From NCBI GenBank assembly GCA_019359325.1, contig JAHHHN010000001.1:620001-684000 (forward strand): 64,000 bases of DNA. Reading direction: 5' to 3'. The notes under the pieces were generated by a model. It made no database searches. It saw only the letters and a list, made by a program, of their open reading frames with translations, and was not told the DNA's origin. The position numbers were made by a program, and so were the translations under genes. The number at the start of each line of letters is the position of its first letter. Within the stretch, counting starts at the first letter, position 1. Source of the stretch: Mojavia pulchra JT2-VF2. Lineage in GTDB: Bacteria; Cyanobacteriota; Cyanobacteriia; Cyanobacteriales; Nostocaceae. Below, piece after piece: positions 53,224 through 62,357 of this stretch.

Positions 53224-55074
53224 ATGTATTCTCAGATTTCTCAATCTCTAAAAAATCTGCTCAAAGCTACTAGCTTTTGGCAAGACAATTATTTAATATT
53301 GCAAGAATTCAAGCATTTTCGTAAAATTGCTACTTTAGCATTAATATTTTCTTTACTAGCAGCAACTTTTGAAGGTGTAAGTATTGGCTTTTTACTTTCC
53401 TTCTTACAAAGTTTAACTAGTCCTGATGCCCAACCTGTACGGACAGGGTTTGAATGGTTTGATATTGTAATTTTAGGAATTAATACATCGGCAATTAGCC
53501 GATTATATCGAATTTCAATACTAATTTTATTGACTACTTGGATTCGTGCCAGCTTCAATTATTTTGGGCAAGTCTATACAGAATTAGCTCAACTGCACCT
53601 TGGCGATCGCCTGCGTAAGCAAATTTTTGAACAATTGCAATCTTTGCAACTAAGTTACTTTGCTCAAATTCGTTCTGGCGAACTGATTAACACTATAACT
53701 ACAGAAATTGAAAGAATCAGACAGGGTTTCAGTGGGGGAGCATTTTTGTTAACTAGAGGAATGACAACTGTTGTCTATCTCATATCAATGTGTTTGCTCT
53801 CCTGGCAATTAACGCTGATTTCAATATTTTTATTCACGCTTTTGGGTGTTGGATTATCAAATTTAAATGCCAGAGTCCGGGAAACAAGCTTTGGTATGTC
53901 TACTGCTAACGGTAACTTCACAACAACAGCAATAGAATTTATCAACGGAATTCGCACTGTTCATGCCTTTGGCACACAAGAATTTGAACGTCAGCGTTAC
54001 TACAAAGCCAGTGATAAAGTAGTTAGTTCTTCAACTAAAGTTGTATTTACATGGACGCTAGTTCGACCTATTGCTGAAGCTATAGCAACTACAGTTTTGG
54101 TTGGCATGATTATTTTAGCCTTCACAAACTTTGTTGCTAATGGAACGCTACAAGTCGCTTCTTTGCTTACCTTTTTCTTTGTCTTATTTCGCCTTGTGCC
54201 TTTCGTTCAAGATATTAATGGCACAAGAGCATTTCTCAGCACTCTACAAGGTTCGGCAGAGAACATTAAAAACCTTTTAAGGACTGACGACAAAACTTAC
54301 TTTAAAAATGGCACAATTGAATTTCCAGGTTTAAAGCGGTCAGTTGACTTGGTATCTGTTGACTTTGGCTATAATGTTGAGAATTTAATACTTAGCAATA
54401 TTACGCTTACTATTGAACGAGGAAAGATGACCGCACTAGTGGGTGCTTCTGGTGCTGGCAAAACAACGCTTGCAGATTTAATTCCTCGGTTTCATGATGC
54501 AACAGATGGATATATTTACATCGATGAAGTTGATGTACGGCAGTTTGAAATTAATTCCCTGCGCCGCAAGATAGCTGTCGTTAGTCAAGACACCTTTATT
54601 TTTAACACGTCTGTTTGGAACAATATTGCATACGGTACGCCAGAGGCGAGTGAAGCTCGAATTAAAGAAGCTGCTCAACTAGCCAATGCACTGGAATTTA
54701 TTTTAGAAATGCCTGAAGGATTTGACACCCAGTTAGGAGATAGAGGGGTGCGCTTATCTGGAGGACAAAGACAGCGAATTGCGATCGCTCGCGCTTTGCT
54801 ACGTGACCCAGAAATTCTAATTTTGGATGAAGCTACCAGTGCGTTAGATTCTGTGACTGAACGCTTAATTCAGGAATCTTTAGAAAAGCTAGCGGTTGGT
54901 CGAACAGTAATTGCGATCGCTCACCGTCTTTCTACCATTGCTAACGCCGATAAAGTTGTCGTTTTAGAACAAGGGCGCATCGTCGAACAAGGTCAATATC
55001 AAGAGCTTCTGGAATTGAAAGGTAGGCTTTGGGAATATCACAAGGCTCAGTACGAAATGGGTCAAGCAGGATAA
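53224..55074 (+). CDS. hepA: HepA ABC exporter of heterocyst envelope polysaccharide
   Basis: A 616-aa half-transporter from ATG 53224 (a TTG nine codons upstream is less likely). The N-terminal membrane domain has six helices (about 35-345). The ATPase has Walker A GASGAGKTTLADLIPRF (about 406-422), Q-loop VSQDTFIF, signature [17 protein letters not shown] (about 508-524), Walker B ILILDEATSALD and H-loop AIAHRLSTI. It is an MsbA/lipid-flippase type exporter. HepA is established in Anabaena as required to lay down the heterocyst polysaccharide envelope. Gene order hepC-hepA and the flanking island genes fit that locus. The 275-base spacer before it carries the inverted repeat listed above. 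Confidence 0.93.
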   Translation: MYSQISQSLKNLLKATSFWQDNYLILQEFKHFRKIATLALIFSLLAATFEGVSIGFLLSFLQSLTSPDAQPVRTGFEWFDIVILGINTSAISRLYRISILILLTTWIRASFNYFGQVYTELAQLHLGDRLRKQIFEQLQSLQLSYFAQIRSGELINTITTEIERIRQGFSGGAFLLTRGMTTVVYLISMCLLSWQLTLISIFLFTLLGVGLSNLNARVRETSFGMSTANGNFTTTAIEFINGIRTVHAFGTQEFERQRYYKASDKVVSSSTKVVFTWTLVRPIAEAIATTVLVGMIILAFTNFVANGTLQVASLLTFFFVLFRLVPFVQDINGTRAFLSTLQGSAENIKNLLRTDDKTYFKNGTIEFPGLKRSVDLVSVDFGYNVENLILSNITLTIERGKMTALVGASGAGKTTLADLIPRFHDATDGYIYIDEVDVRQFEINSLRRKIAVVSQDTFIFNTSVWNNIAYGTPEASEARIKEAAQLANALEFILEMPEGFDTQLGDRGVRLSGGQRQRIAIARALLRDPEILILDEATSALDSVTERLIQESLEKLAVGRTVIAIAHRLSTIANADKVVVLEQGRIVEQGQYQELLELKGRLWEYHKAQYEMGQAG

Positions 55075-55230
55075 ATTGTTTTTGGATTTTTCAATATTTC
55101 CAGAATTTATTTTGAATAATTTTCTGGAAATATTACTAAAATAACTCCTGTTGATTTTCTAAACATAATCCTGAGTCTACTGCTCTAAAAAATTCACTTC
55201 ATTATTAATAGACCTATTAAGGAAAAATAA

Positions 55231-56070
55231 ATGATAAACATTGGTTATCATGCCGCTAAACTTCAAGGAAACTGGAAGCGAAATATTTATAAATCACTGT
55301 TACCTCAGATAGTGAGTATACCTATCAAAACAACTCGAAAAGTGCCGCTCAGTGTCTATGCTTTTTCTTGCGAACGTGATTTGCCAGAACAGGTAGCCAG
55401 TATTCGTTCATTTATTCGTCACATCGGCATACCAGAAAGATTTATTGTGATTTCCGATGGTAGCTATACCGACTCTAGCTGTAAATTACTGCGCCGCATT
55501 CATCCCTGCGTTGAAATCACACCCTTTACCAAACTTATAAAAGAAGATTTACCTCAATGCGTTACTGATTTTGCACAAATCCATCCATTAGGTAAAAAGT
55601 TAGCCGCATTATTATCAATTCCTGTAAATGGGGCAACTATTTTCACAGATTCAGATATTTTATTTTTTCCTGGCGGCACAAATTTAAATAACTTCACCAG
55701 TTTGGATCATAAATATTGCCGTTATCTTCCTGATTGCTCTGCTTCATTAGATGAGCGACTTATTTATGATGAAGATGAAAGGTTAAAGCCAGTAAACTCT
55801 GGGTTTATTTTATTTAATTATGAGTTGGATTGGAGTTTTGCAATTGAACGTTTGGCAAATCTGCAAGACCTGCCTGTATATTTTACAGAACAAACAATTG
55901 TACATTTAACCATCCACCACAATCATGGCAGACCTTTCTGTTCTCAAAAATATGTTTTAAGTGTAGAAGATCAGTTCGTTTATTCAGATAAATTTGCTAG
56001 TAAAAAGATTGCTTTGAGACATTACGTCAACGATGTCAGACACAAGTTTTGGTGGAATGTTGGTCTGTAA
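55231..56070 (+). CDS. GT-A-type glycosyltransferase-like protein
   Basis: A 279-aa protein without a family name I can assign. It has a GT-A look: an early strand VPLSVYAFSCERDLPEQVAS, RFIVISDGSYTDSS and the metal-binding triplet in ATIFTDSDILFFPGG (DSD, about residues 148-150), then KPVNSGFILFNYELDWSFA, which parallels the NSG.(L/I)..N motif of GT8-like enzymes. AAGGAAA stands before the ATG. The stop is one base before the ATG of the next GT gene, so the two are translationally coupled. Confidence 0.78.
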   Translation: MINIGYHAAKLQGNWKRNIYKSLLPQIVSIPIKTTRKVPLSVYAFSCERDLPEQVASIRSFIRHIGIPERFIVISDGSYTDSSCKLLRRIHPCVEITPFTKLIKEDLPQCVTDFAQIHPLGKKLAALLSIPVNGATIFTDSDILFFPGGTNLNNFTSLDHKYCRYLPDCSASLDERLIYDEDERLKPVNSGFILFNYELDWSFAIERLANLQDLPVYFTEQTIVHLTIHHNHGRPFCSQKYVLSVEDQFVYSDKFASKKIALRHYVNDVRHKFWWNVGL

Positions 56071-56071
56071 T

Positions 56072-57229
56072 ATGAATACAAACTTAACTGATAGAAAAAT
56101 GATCCATCACTGCTCTAGTGCTGACATCAATGGCGGCGGTGGTATTGAAACTTATGTAGCTTCTTTGGTACGTTCTCAAATTACTGGGGTGAGCGATCGC
56201 ACCATCACCTCTCTAAAAAATGTTGACCAAAGCCAGTTCCAATTGCTTCACATTCACGATCTCGATATGTTAGGGGATGTTCGAGAAGAATGTCCGGCAA
56301 TATTTACTCTTCATAATCACTCTAGCTACTGTCCTAGCGGCACAAAATATTTAGCAGAGCGCGGCAGAATTTGCGATCGCTCTATGAACCCTTTAGGATG
56401 TGCTTGGGGTCATTTAATAGATGGCTGTGGTAGTCGCAGACCGCAAAATATTCTTCAGAACTGGCGGAATGCTTACCATCCTCTAGAAGCACTCAAAAAA
56501 CTCAAAATTCCGGTAATTGCTAATAGTGATTATGTGCGTCAGCAAATCATTAATAGCGGTTTAGCACCTGAGCGAGTAGTTACCCTTCGTTGTGGTGTGC
56601 AATCACCCAAGAGTACCGCCGCACCTCTAGATTGGCAAACACATCAAAATCAGCGAATTTTATTTGCTGGTCGCATTGTTCCATATAAAGGTATTGAATG
56701 GCTGATCAGAGCGATCGCCCGAACCAATCAGCAAATCCATTTTGACATTGCTGGTGATGGTTGGGGTAAGCCAAGTATGGAACAATTAGCTAATCAACTG
56801 GGGTTAAGCGATCGCATTACTTGGCATGGTTGGTGTAATTCTGACAAACTAGAAACTCTTTATCAACAGTGTTTAGCAGTAGTTTTTCCTAGTCTTTGGC
56901 CCGAACCTGCTGGACTTGTAACCCTAGAAGCCTATGCGCGCTATCGGTCTGTAATTGCTAGTGCTGTTGGCGGTATCCCTGAGCATGTGCAAGATGGCCA
57001 AACAGGAATTCTGGTTCCACTTAATAATATTAAACAGCTAGCTACTGCAATCAATGAATTAGCAACAAACTATGCCAAAACTCGATTGATGGGTGAACAA
57101 GCTCAAGCTTGGTTTCAGCAAGAGTTTACTATTAATGTTCACATTCAACGGCTAGAAAAAATTTACGCCAAAACTATCGCTGACTTCAAATCTAGAAATT
57201 ATAGAGCCACTTCTTTTAATATTGGCTAA
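56072..57229 (+). CDS. Glycosyltransferase family 4
   Basis: A 385-aa GT-B transferase starting at ATG 56072 (MNTNLTDRKMIHHCS), one base after the stop of the preceding gene; another ATG nine codons on is possible. GGGGIETYVASLV is the acceptor-side Gly loop. A cysteine-rich patch follows (SSYCPSGTKYLAERGRICD and NPLGCAWGHLIDGCG), seen in a subset of GT4 enzymes. The donor domain has FAGRIVPYKGIEWLIRA, DIAGDGWGKPSM and VVFPSLWPEPAGLVTLEAYA, the EX7E-like catalytic stretch. The IS630-type remnant lies just downstream. Confidence 0.92.
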   Translation: MNTNLTDRKMIHHCSSADINGGGGIETYVASLVRSQITGVSDRTITSLKNVDQSQFQLLHIHDLDMLGDVREECPAIFTLHNHSSYCPSGTKYLAERGRICDRSMNPLGCAWGHLIDGCGSRRPQNILQNWRNAYHPLEALKKLKIPVIANSDYVRQQIINSGLAPERVVTLRCGVQSPKSTAAPLDWQTHQNQRILFAGRIVPYKGIEWLIRAIARTNQQIHFDIAGDGWGKPSMEQLANQLGLSDRITWHGWCNSDKLETLYQQCLAVVFPSLWPEPAGLVTLEAYARYRSVIASAVGGIPEHVQDGQTGILVPLNNIKQLATAINELATNYAKTRLMGEQAQAWFQQEFTINVHIQRLEKIYAKTIADFKSRNYRATSFNIG

Positions 57230-57315
57230 ATTTAATTTCGTATTGCCTCTTAATCTAGCCGTTTATGGAGTTATACCAATTCACGAAAATCCTGATAGAC
57301 ATAAATTTTTCGTAG

Positions 57316-57336
57316 GGGTTTAGCACTGCTAAACCC
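57316..57336. repeat. Hairpin of the GGGTTTAGC type
   Basis: GGGTTTAGC (57316-57324), loop ACT, GCTAAACCC (57328-57336), preceded by CGTAGG and followed by AAACCCCGCG. Such 'tagcactgcta' hairpins with flanking GGGG/CCCC are dispersed repeats in many cyanobacteria. It may act as weak terminator after the GT4 gene, but it has no T run. Confidence 0.6.
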
Positions 57337-57377
57337 AAACCCCGCGTATTTGTATCATTATTAAAGTGAAATGGTAT

Positions 57378-57796
57378 TATAGCCTTTCCCGGTCTAGTGA
57401 AGTACAATCAATCAAATAAAGCTTTATATCTGAGCAAGGGGAAAAATGAAAGCATATTCCCTCGATTTACGTCAATCAAAAATTAGTTCCTAAACTTCAG
57501 GAAGGTGATTATGTAATCATGGACAATTGCTCAATTCATAAAGGTGGAGATATTGAAGCACTCATTGAGGCTGCCGGAGCTAAGTTGATTTATTTACCAC
57601 CATATTCTCCTGATTTTTCCCCTATTGAAAATTGTTGGTCGAAGCTGAAGAACATACTACGTTCTCTGGGTGCTAGAAGTTATCCAGATTTAGCTTCTTC
57701 GATTGAAACTGCTTTTAACCAAGTCTCTTTGAATGATATTTATAGTTGGTTTACCCACTGTTGATACTGTACTTCACTAGATTGAGAAATGCTATA
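57378..57796 (+). mobile_element. Internally deleted IS630-family element (419 bp)
   Basis: Left end TATAGCCTTTCCCGGTCTAG and right end (on the other strand) TATAGCATTTCTCAATCTAG match, and both continue TGAAGTACA. This gives terminal inverted repeats of about 31 bases with a few mismatches. The ends are TA, the IS630/mariner target. Inside, ATG 57446 opens MKAYSLDLRQ, the usual N-terminus of IS630 transposases, then frame is lost and the C-terminal part resumes in another frame near 57,478 (KLVPKLQEGDYVIMDNCSIH), running through LPPYSPDFSPIENCWSKLK to the stop at 57,762-57,764. The second catalytic Asp (VIMDN) and the Glu (PIEN) remain; the first Asp is in the deleted part. It cannot code an active enzyme but could be moved by a full copy. 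Confidence 0.88.
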
Positions 57797-57837
57797 GCAA
57801 TAATTTAAATTAAATAGAAATAATCACGTCAAAAAAT

Positions 57838-58953
57838 ATGAAATATTCTATTGAAAAAATATATTTTTATTGCGACCCTAGATTAAATGTTGTACCAGGG
57901 GACAAGTTCCAACATCTCTTAATTTGCTTGGCCGAGGGTTTTCGAGAACTAGGAATTGAATTTTTCTCCAATGTCAACTACTGGCAGGAGTCGCCAGAAG
58001 AAAAAAAATATCTTTTTCGACATCATCCAGATGTCACACCTGATGATTGTTCGATTGTGATATTACAAAATAATTGGTTTCATGCAAACTGTCCTCTCCC
58101 TGAAAACTTATTTCACCCAAAACGTCAATATGTGACTGTTTATTTAGATGGAGAGGATAGCGATAAAACATACATAGAAAGGTCAGAATTTCAGCAATTT
58201 GATTTTATATTAAGAAATCATTTTAATCAAAAATTAAATTATGGTAAAAACTTTTATCCCTGGTCTTTCGGTCTAACTAACCGGATACTGCGGGAAGTTC
58301 AAGAAGTACCCAGTTTTCAAGAAAGAAAAAAACAAATACTCATCAATTTTAGACATTGGAAGTTTGGGCATCCAGTTAGAAATGTCAGTTGCAGCCTGTT
58401 TATACCTCGTATAGAGAAAATTCTCCAGATTGATAACAGTATTGATAGCCCTGATAAGCGTTCTACAGACCCCTATCATGATTTACAATGGTTACAAACT
58501 GGCGGACGACACTACCCAAATTATTACAAACGCCTGCAAGGTTCAATTGCCTGTGCCTGCTTTGGAGGCTTTTTTGTACCTTCCTGGCCTAAGAATCCAA
58601 GCAATTTAATTAATCGTGGCGGAAAGCAACTTATTGAACGGTTGAGGTTAAAAACTAAAACAATTGTGCAATGGGATAGTTGGCGATTGTGGGAATCTTT
58701 AGCCGCTGGATGTGCTACTTTTCATGTTGATTTTGAAAAATATGGTATTGCTTTACCTGTAATGCCAAAGAATTGGCAGCATTATATTGGCATTGACTTA
58801 GATAATGTACAAGCAGCAGTAGATAGAATAGCTGACGAGCCAGAAATTATTGAAAGCATTGCTATCCAAGGAAGGCATTGGGCGCTGGAAAATTACAGCC
58901 CTGTACCGACAGCATTACGTTTTTTAGAGACAGTTTCTCAAAATAAAAACTAA
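57838..58953 (+). CDS. Island protein with GT-B-like C-terminus, function unknown
   Basis: A 371-aa protein that I cannot place in a named family. The N-terminal half is rich in aromatic and acidic residues (YFYCDPRLNVVPGDKFQHLL, TVYLDGEDSDKTYIER). The C-terminal third has features of GT-B donor domains: WDSWRLWESLAAGCATFHVD (an E-x-LAAG-type stretch, compare EALASG in GT4) and the end motif (QAAVDRIADEPEIIESIAIQ, then GRHWALENYSP). It therefore is probably a divergent glycosyltransferase. It follows the IS630-type remnant by 41 bases, and its upstream region was thus altered by the insertion. Confidence 0.72.
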   Translation: MKYSIEKIYFYCDPRLNVVPGDKFQHLLICLAEGFRELGIEFFSNVNYWQESPEEKKYLFRHHPDVTPDDCSIVILQNNWFHANCPLPENLFHPKRQYVTVYLDGEDSDKTYIERSEFQQFDFILRNHFNQKLNYGKNFYPWSFGLTNRILREVQEVPSFQERKKQILINFRHWKFGHPVRNVSCSLFIPRIEKILQIDNSIDSPDKRSTDPYHDLQWLQTGGRHYPNYYKRLQGSIACACFGGFFVPSWPKNPSNLINRGGKQLIERLRLKTKTIVQWDSWRLWESLAAGCATFHVDFEKYGIALPVMPKNWQHYIGIDLDNVQAAVDRIADEPEIIESIAIQGRHWALENYSPVPTALRFLETVSQNKN

Positions 58954-59020
58954 TTAAACTTCGGGTAGGCGATGCCACCATACTACTAACTTTTTTGCAA
59001 TATTTTACCTAATAAAACTT

Positions 59021-60016
59021 ATGTTTATTAATTCTGAATTACCACAACCGCTAGTTAGCGTAGTTATCCCAACTTACAATCGGCCAGAGTATCTTAAGCA
59101 AGCGATCGCTAGTGCTGTTAAACAGAAATACCAGAATATTGAAATTATTGTTTCTGATAATTGTAGCCCCGAAAATCCTTTAGGTATTGTTGAATCTTTT
59201 GGTGATTCACGCATCCGGTTTTGGCGACAACCGCAAAATATAGGTATGATTGCTAATCAGATGTATGCCTTTAAAATTGCTAGAGGTAAATACATTGCAA
59301 GTCTCCATGACGATGATATATGGAATGAAGACTTTTTAAAAAAACTTGTGCCAATTCTAGAAGCTGATTCAGAATTAATTTTAGCTTTTTGCGACCAATA
59401 CATCATAGATGCTCAAGGCAAAATTAACTATTCTGGTACAGAAGAGAATACACGCGGTTTCCAAAGACATAAATTGGCACAAGGAGCTTATAAAGATTTC
59501 TATAAAATTGGTTTAGTAAATAAAAGCATCCCCACAGCCGCCGCTTGTGTAATTCGCAACGAATTTATAAATTGGGATGATATTCCTCCAGAAGTTGGCG
59601 GTATGTGGGATTTGTATTTAACTTACCTCTGTTGCATATCGGGTTATGGGGCTTACTATTATCCAGAAAGATTGACGCAATATCGGGCCCATGAGCAAAC
59701 TGATACAATGCTTAGTGGTTATCGAGATGTTCAGGCAAAAATTCGTAAAGCCAAAAGCGAATTATTTTGTTATAAACTCTGGATGGAAGATACCCGCTTG
59801 CAAGAATTTAAACCATTCTTTCAGCAAAAATGGTTAGAAGCTAATACAACTTTGGCTATTGGCTTACTACGAAGTAAACAGACAGATGTAGCACGTCCTT
59901 ATCTTTGGCAAGTGCTGAACAAGCAAAAATTTAATTTGCGAACTATAACAGCACTGGCTCTCAGTTTTATTCCGCAACCTTTAGCCAATCAATTATTAGG
60001 ATTAGCAAAATCCTAG
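59021..60016 (+). CDS. Glycosyltransferase family 2
   Basis: A 331-aa inverting GT-A transferase: LVSVVIPTYNRPEYLKQAIA, IEIIVSDNCSPENPLGIVES, metal site ASLHDDDIWNEDFL (DDD, about residues 96-98), and acceptor-side RNEFINWDDIPPEVGGMWDL. The region after residue 240 is helical and probably peripheral. 67 bases separate it from the preceding gene. One of several GT2 proteins in the island that would build the repeat unit. Confidence 0.92.
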   Translation: MFINSELPQPLVSVVIPTYNRPEYLKQAIASAVKQKYQNIEIIVSDNCSPENPLGIVESFGDSRIRFWRQPQNIGMIANQMYAFKIARGKYIASLHDDDIWNEDFLKKLVPILEADSELILAFCDQYIIDAQGKINYSGTEENTRGFQRHKLAQGAYKDFYKIGLVNKSIPTAAACVIRNEFINWDDIPPEVGGMWDLYLTYLCCISGYGAYYYPERLTQYRAHEQTDTMLSGYRDVQAKIRKAKSELFCYKLWMEDTRLQEFKPFFQQKWLEANTTLAIGLLRSKQTDVARPYLWQVLNKQKFNLRTITALALSFIPQPLANQLLGLAKS

Positions 60017-60185
60017 AATTAAGCCTCTTACAAAATTCAGTTTGATGAGCAAAAAGCACAGATATCCAAGAATGCACACCAATAAATTATTTATGTTTAT
60101 CTGGGTGTATTTGTTTTTGCAGCTAACTTTATTTGGGATTCTTACTAGAAGCCTATTAATTATTAATTAATCAAGAAGGTGGTAT

Positions 60186-61388
60186 GTGAAGCTTTGTATT
60201 GTTACCCACACAGTTAAAAAAGGTGATGGTCAAGGACGAGTCAACTATGAGGTTGCCAAGGAAGCAATTCGTCGTGGTCATTACCTCACATTATTGGCAA
60301 GCGAAGTCGCACCGGAATTAAAAGATAATAGTCAAGTTAACTGGATTGAAATTCCAGTCCAAAAATTTCCTACTGAATTTATTCGTAATTTTGTATTTGC
60401 TCAAAAAAGTGCAGACTGGTTGCAAAAATATCGTGCTGATATTGATTTAGTTAAAGTTAATGGAGCGATTACCAAAACATCAGCAGATGTGAACGCCGTA
60501 CATTTTGTACACAGTTCTTGGTTGCGATCGCCTGTGCATATTTCCCGCACCCGCCGCGATGCTTATGGTTTTTATCAGTGGCTGTATACGGCTTTGAATG
60601 CCAGTTGGGAAAAACAAGCGTTTCAACAAGCGAAAATCATCATAGCTGTGTCTGAGAAAGTAGCGCAAGAATTAGTAGACATAGGCGTACCCCGTTCTCG
60701 CATTCAGGTAATTGTTAATGGCGTTGATTTGACAGAGTTTGCTCCTGGTGTGGCTACTCGTCAAAAATTGGGTTTGCCAGAGAATGTAACTCTGGCAATG
60801 TTTGCTGGAGACATCCGCACTTCCAGAAAGAACTTAGATACAGTGCTGTATGCCTTAGCGAAAGTTCCTAACTTACATTTAGCGGTTGTAGGCGACACCG
60901 AAGGTAGCCCCTTTCCCCAGCTAGCAGCTTCTTTAGGGCTAAACGAGCGAGTGCATTTTTTGGGATATCGCCGTGATATTGCCGAAATTATGCGGGCGGT
61001 AGATTTATTTGTATTTCCTTCCCGTTATGAAGCTTGCACCCTCGTATTATTAGAAGCCCTCGCCTCTGGTTTACCCGTCATTACTGCCACTGCAACCGGA
61101 GGTGCAGAATTGGTAACGCCAGAATGTGGGGTGGTTTTGCCCAATTCTGATGATACCAATGCTTTAGCAGCAACGCTGTTGTCTTTGGTGAGCGATCGCG
61201 CTTTGATGCAGCAAATGAGCAAGGCAGCTCGCGCTGTGGCTGAACAATATAGCTGGGCTACTATGGCACAAACCTATGTGGATCTATTCGAGGAGTTAAC
61301 CAAGAATGAAGAACACTGTTCTCATCCCAACCTATCGCCGTCCTCTAGATCTCTGTCGCTGCCTTTTGGCGCTACAAGCGCAAACTAA
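60186..61388 (+). CDS. Glycosyltransferase family 4
   Basis: A 400-aa GT-B transferase. It starts at GTG 60186 (KLCIVTHTVKKGDGQGRVNY), with AAGGTGG before it; the overlapping ATG two bases earlier runs at once into TGA. The donor domain shows FAGDIRTSRKNLDTVLYALA, VVGDTEGSPFPQLA and FVFPSRYEACTLVLLEALAS, the EX7E motif. The last 28 codons overlap the next gene by 83 bases in another frame, an unusually long overlap. The C-terminal tail in this overlap (HPNLSPSSRSLSLPFG) has no family character. Confidence 0.92.
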   Translation: MKLCIVTHTVKKGDGQGRVNYEVAKEAIRRGHYLTLLASEVAPELKDNSQVNWIEIPVQKFPTEFIRNFVFAQKSADWLQKYRADIDLVKVNGAITKTSADVNAVHFVHSSWLRSPVHISRTRRDAYGFYQWLYTALNASWEKQAFQQAKIIIAVSEKVAQELVDIGVPRSRIQVIVNGVDLTEFAPGVATRQKLGLPENVTLAMFAGDIRTSRKNLDTVLYALAKVPNLHLAVVGDTEGSPFPQLAASLGLNERVHFLGYRRDIAEIMRAVDLFVFPSRYEACTLVLLEALASGLPVITATATGGAELVTPECGVVLPNSDDTNALAATLLSLVSDRALMQQMSKAARAVAEQYSWATMAQTYVDLFEELTKNEEHCSHPNLSPSSRSLSLPFGATSAN

Positions 61389-62271
61389 ACCAGTTGATCA
61401 AGTAATAGTAGTTGTCCGTGATACCGATACGGAAACTTGGCAATTCCTTGCCCAATTTCACCCGCAAATACCACTGCATCTGGTGAAAGTGTCCCTTCCG
61501 GGTGTGGTAGCAGCACTCAACGCTGGATTGGCAGAAGTGGTAGGAGACATAGTTTCAATTACAGATGATGATGCTGCTCCTCGCCCTGATTGGTTAGAGA
61601 AAATCACCGCTCATTTTATGTCAGATAGTTGCATTGGCGGCGTAGGTGGGCGTGATTGGGTACACCAAGGCAACAAGTTACTAGATGATTCTCGTCAGCT
61701 AGTTGGTAAGTTGCAGTGGTTTGGGCGAGTCATTGGTAACCATCACCTGGGAGTCGGCGCACCCCGCGAAGTTGATGTTCTCAAGGGAGTGAACATGAGC
61801 TTTCGGCAAGAGGCGATCGCACAATTGCGCTTTGATGAGCGGATGAGAGGTACAGGAGCGCAGGTACATTTTGAAATGGCATTCACCCTAGCTTTAAAGC
61901 GGGCTGGATGGAAGATAATTTACGATCCTCAAGTTGCTGTAGATCACTATCCGGCACAACGTTTTGATGAGGATCAACGAAATAATTTTAACGAAATTGC
62001 CTTTGTTAACTTAGTCCATAATGAAACTCTAGTTTTACTAGACCATTTGCCATCTATACGCCGTGTTGTTTTTTTATTATGGGCAGTATTAGTCGGTACA
62101 CGAGATAGTTTGGGCTTAGTACAATGGCTGAGACTTTTACCCAGCCAAGGGCAACTGGCAGGTAAAAAGTGCTTGGCATCTTTGCGTGGGCGTTGGCAGG
62201 GATGGCAGACATATCAGCAATTCAAAATTGAATCTCTTGATAATGAATTGCATAAATCTATATCAAATTGA
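61306..62271 (+). CDS. Glycosyltransferase family 2
   Basis: A 321-aa GT-A transferase. ATG 61306 starts MKNTVLIPTYRRPLDLCRCL directly at the fold and has GAGGAG upstream, so the start is sound although it lies inside the end of the preceding gene. VDQVIVVVRDTDTE, LPGVVAALNAGLAEVVGDIV, the metal site SITDDDAAPRPDWLEK and DVLKGVNMSFR followed later by FEMAFTLALKRAGWKI are clear. The C-terminal part has a hydrophobic segment (about 255-270, SIRRVVFLLWAVLVGT) that may anchor it to the membrane. Confidence 0.93.
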   Translation: MKNTVLIPTYRRPLDLCRCLLALQAQTKPVDQVIVVVRDTDTETWQFLAQFHPQIPLHLVKVSLPGVVAALNAGLAEVVGDIVSITDDDAAPRPDWLEKITAHFMSDSCIGGVGGRDWVHQGNKLLDDSRQLVGKLQWFGRVIGNHHLGVGAPREVDVLKGVNMSFRQEAIAQLRFDERMRGTGAQVHFEMAFTLALKRAGWKIIYDPQVAVDHYPAQRFDEDQRNNFNEIAFVNLVHNETLVLLDHLPSIRRVVFLLWAVLVGTRDSLGLVQWLRLLPSQGQLAGKKCLASLRGRWQGWQTYQQFKIESLDNELHKSISN

Positions 62272-62357
62272 TTTTGTATTGAAAAGGTAGGCATTGCCAG
62301 CCCTATTTCTTACTATTCCCTGTTCCCCATTTTCAAGACAATTAAATCTAAAATTGA

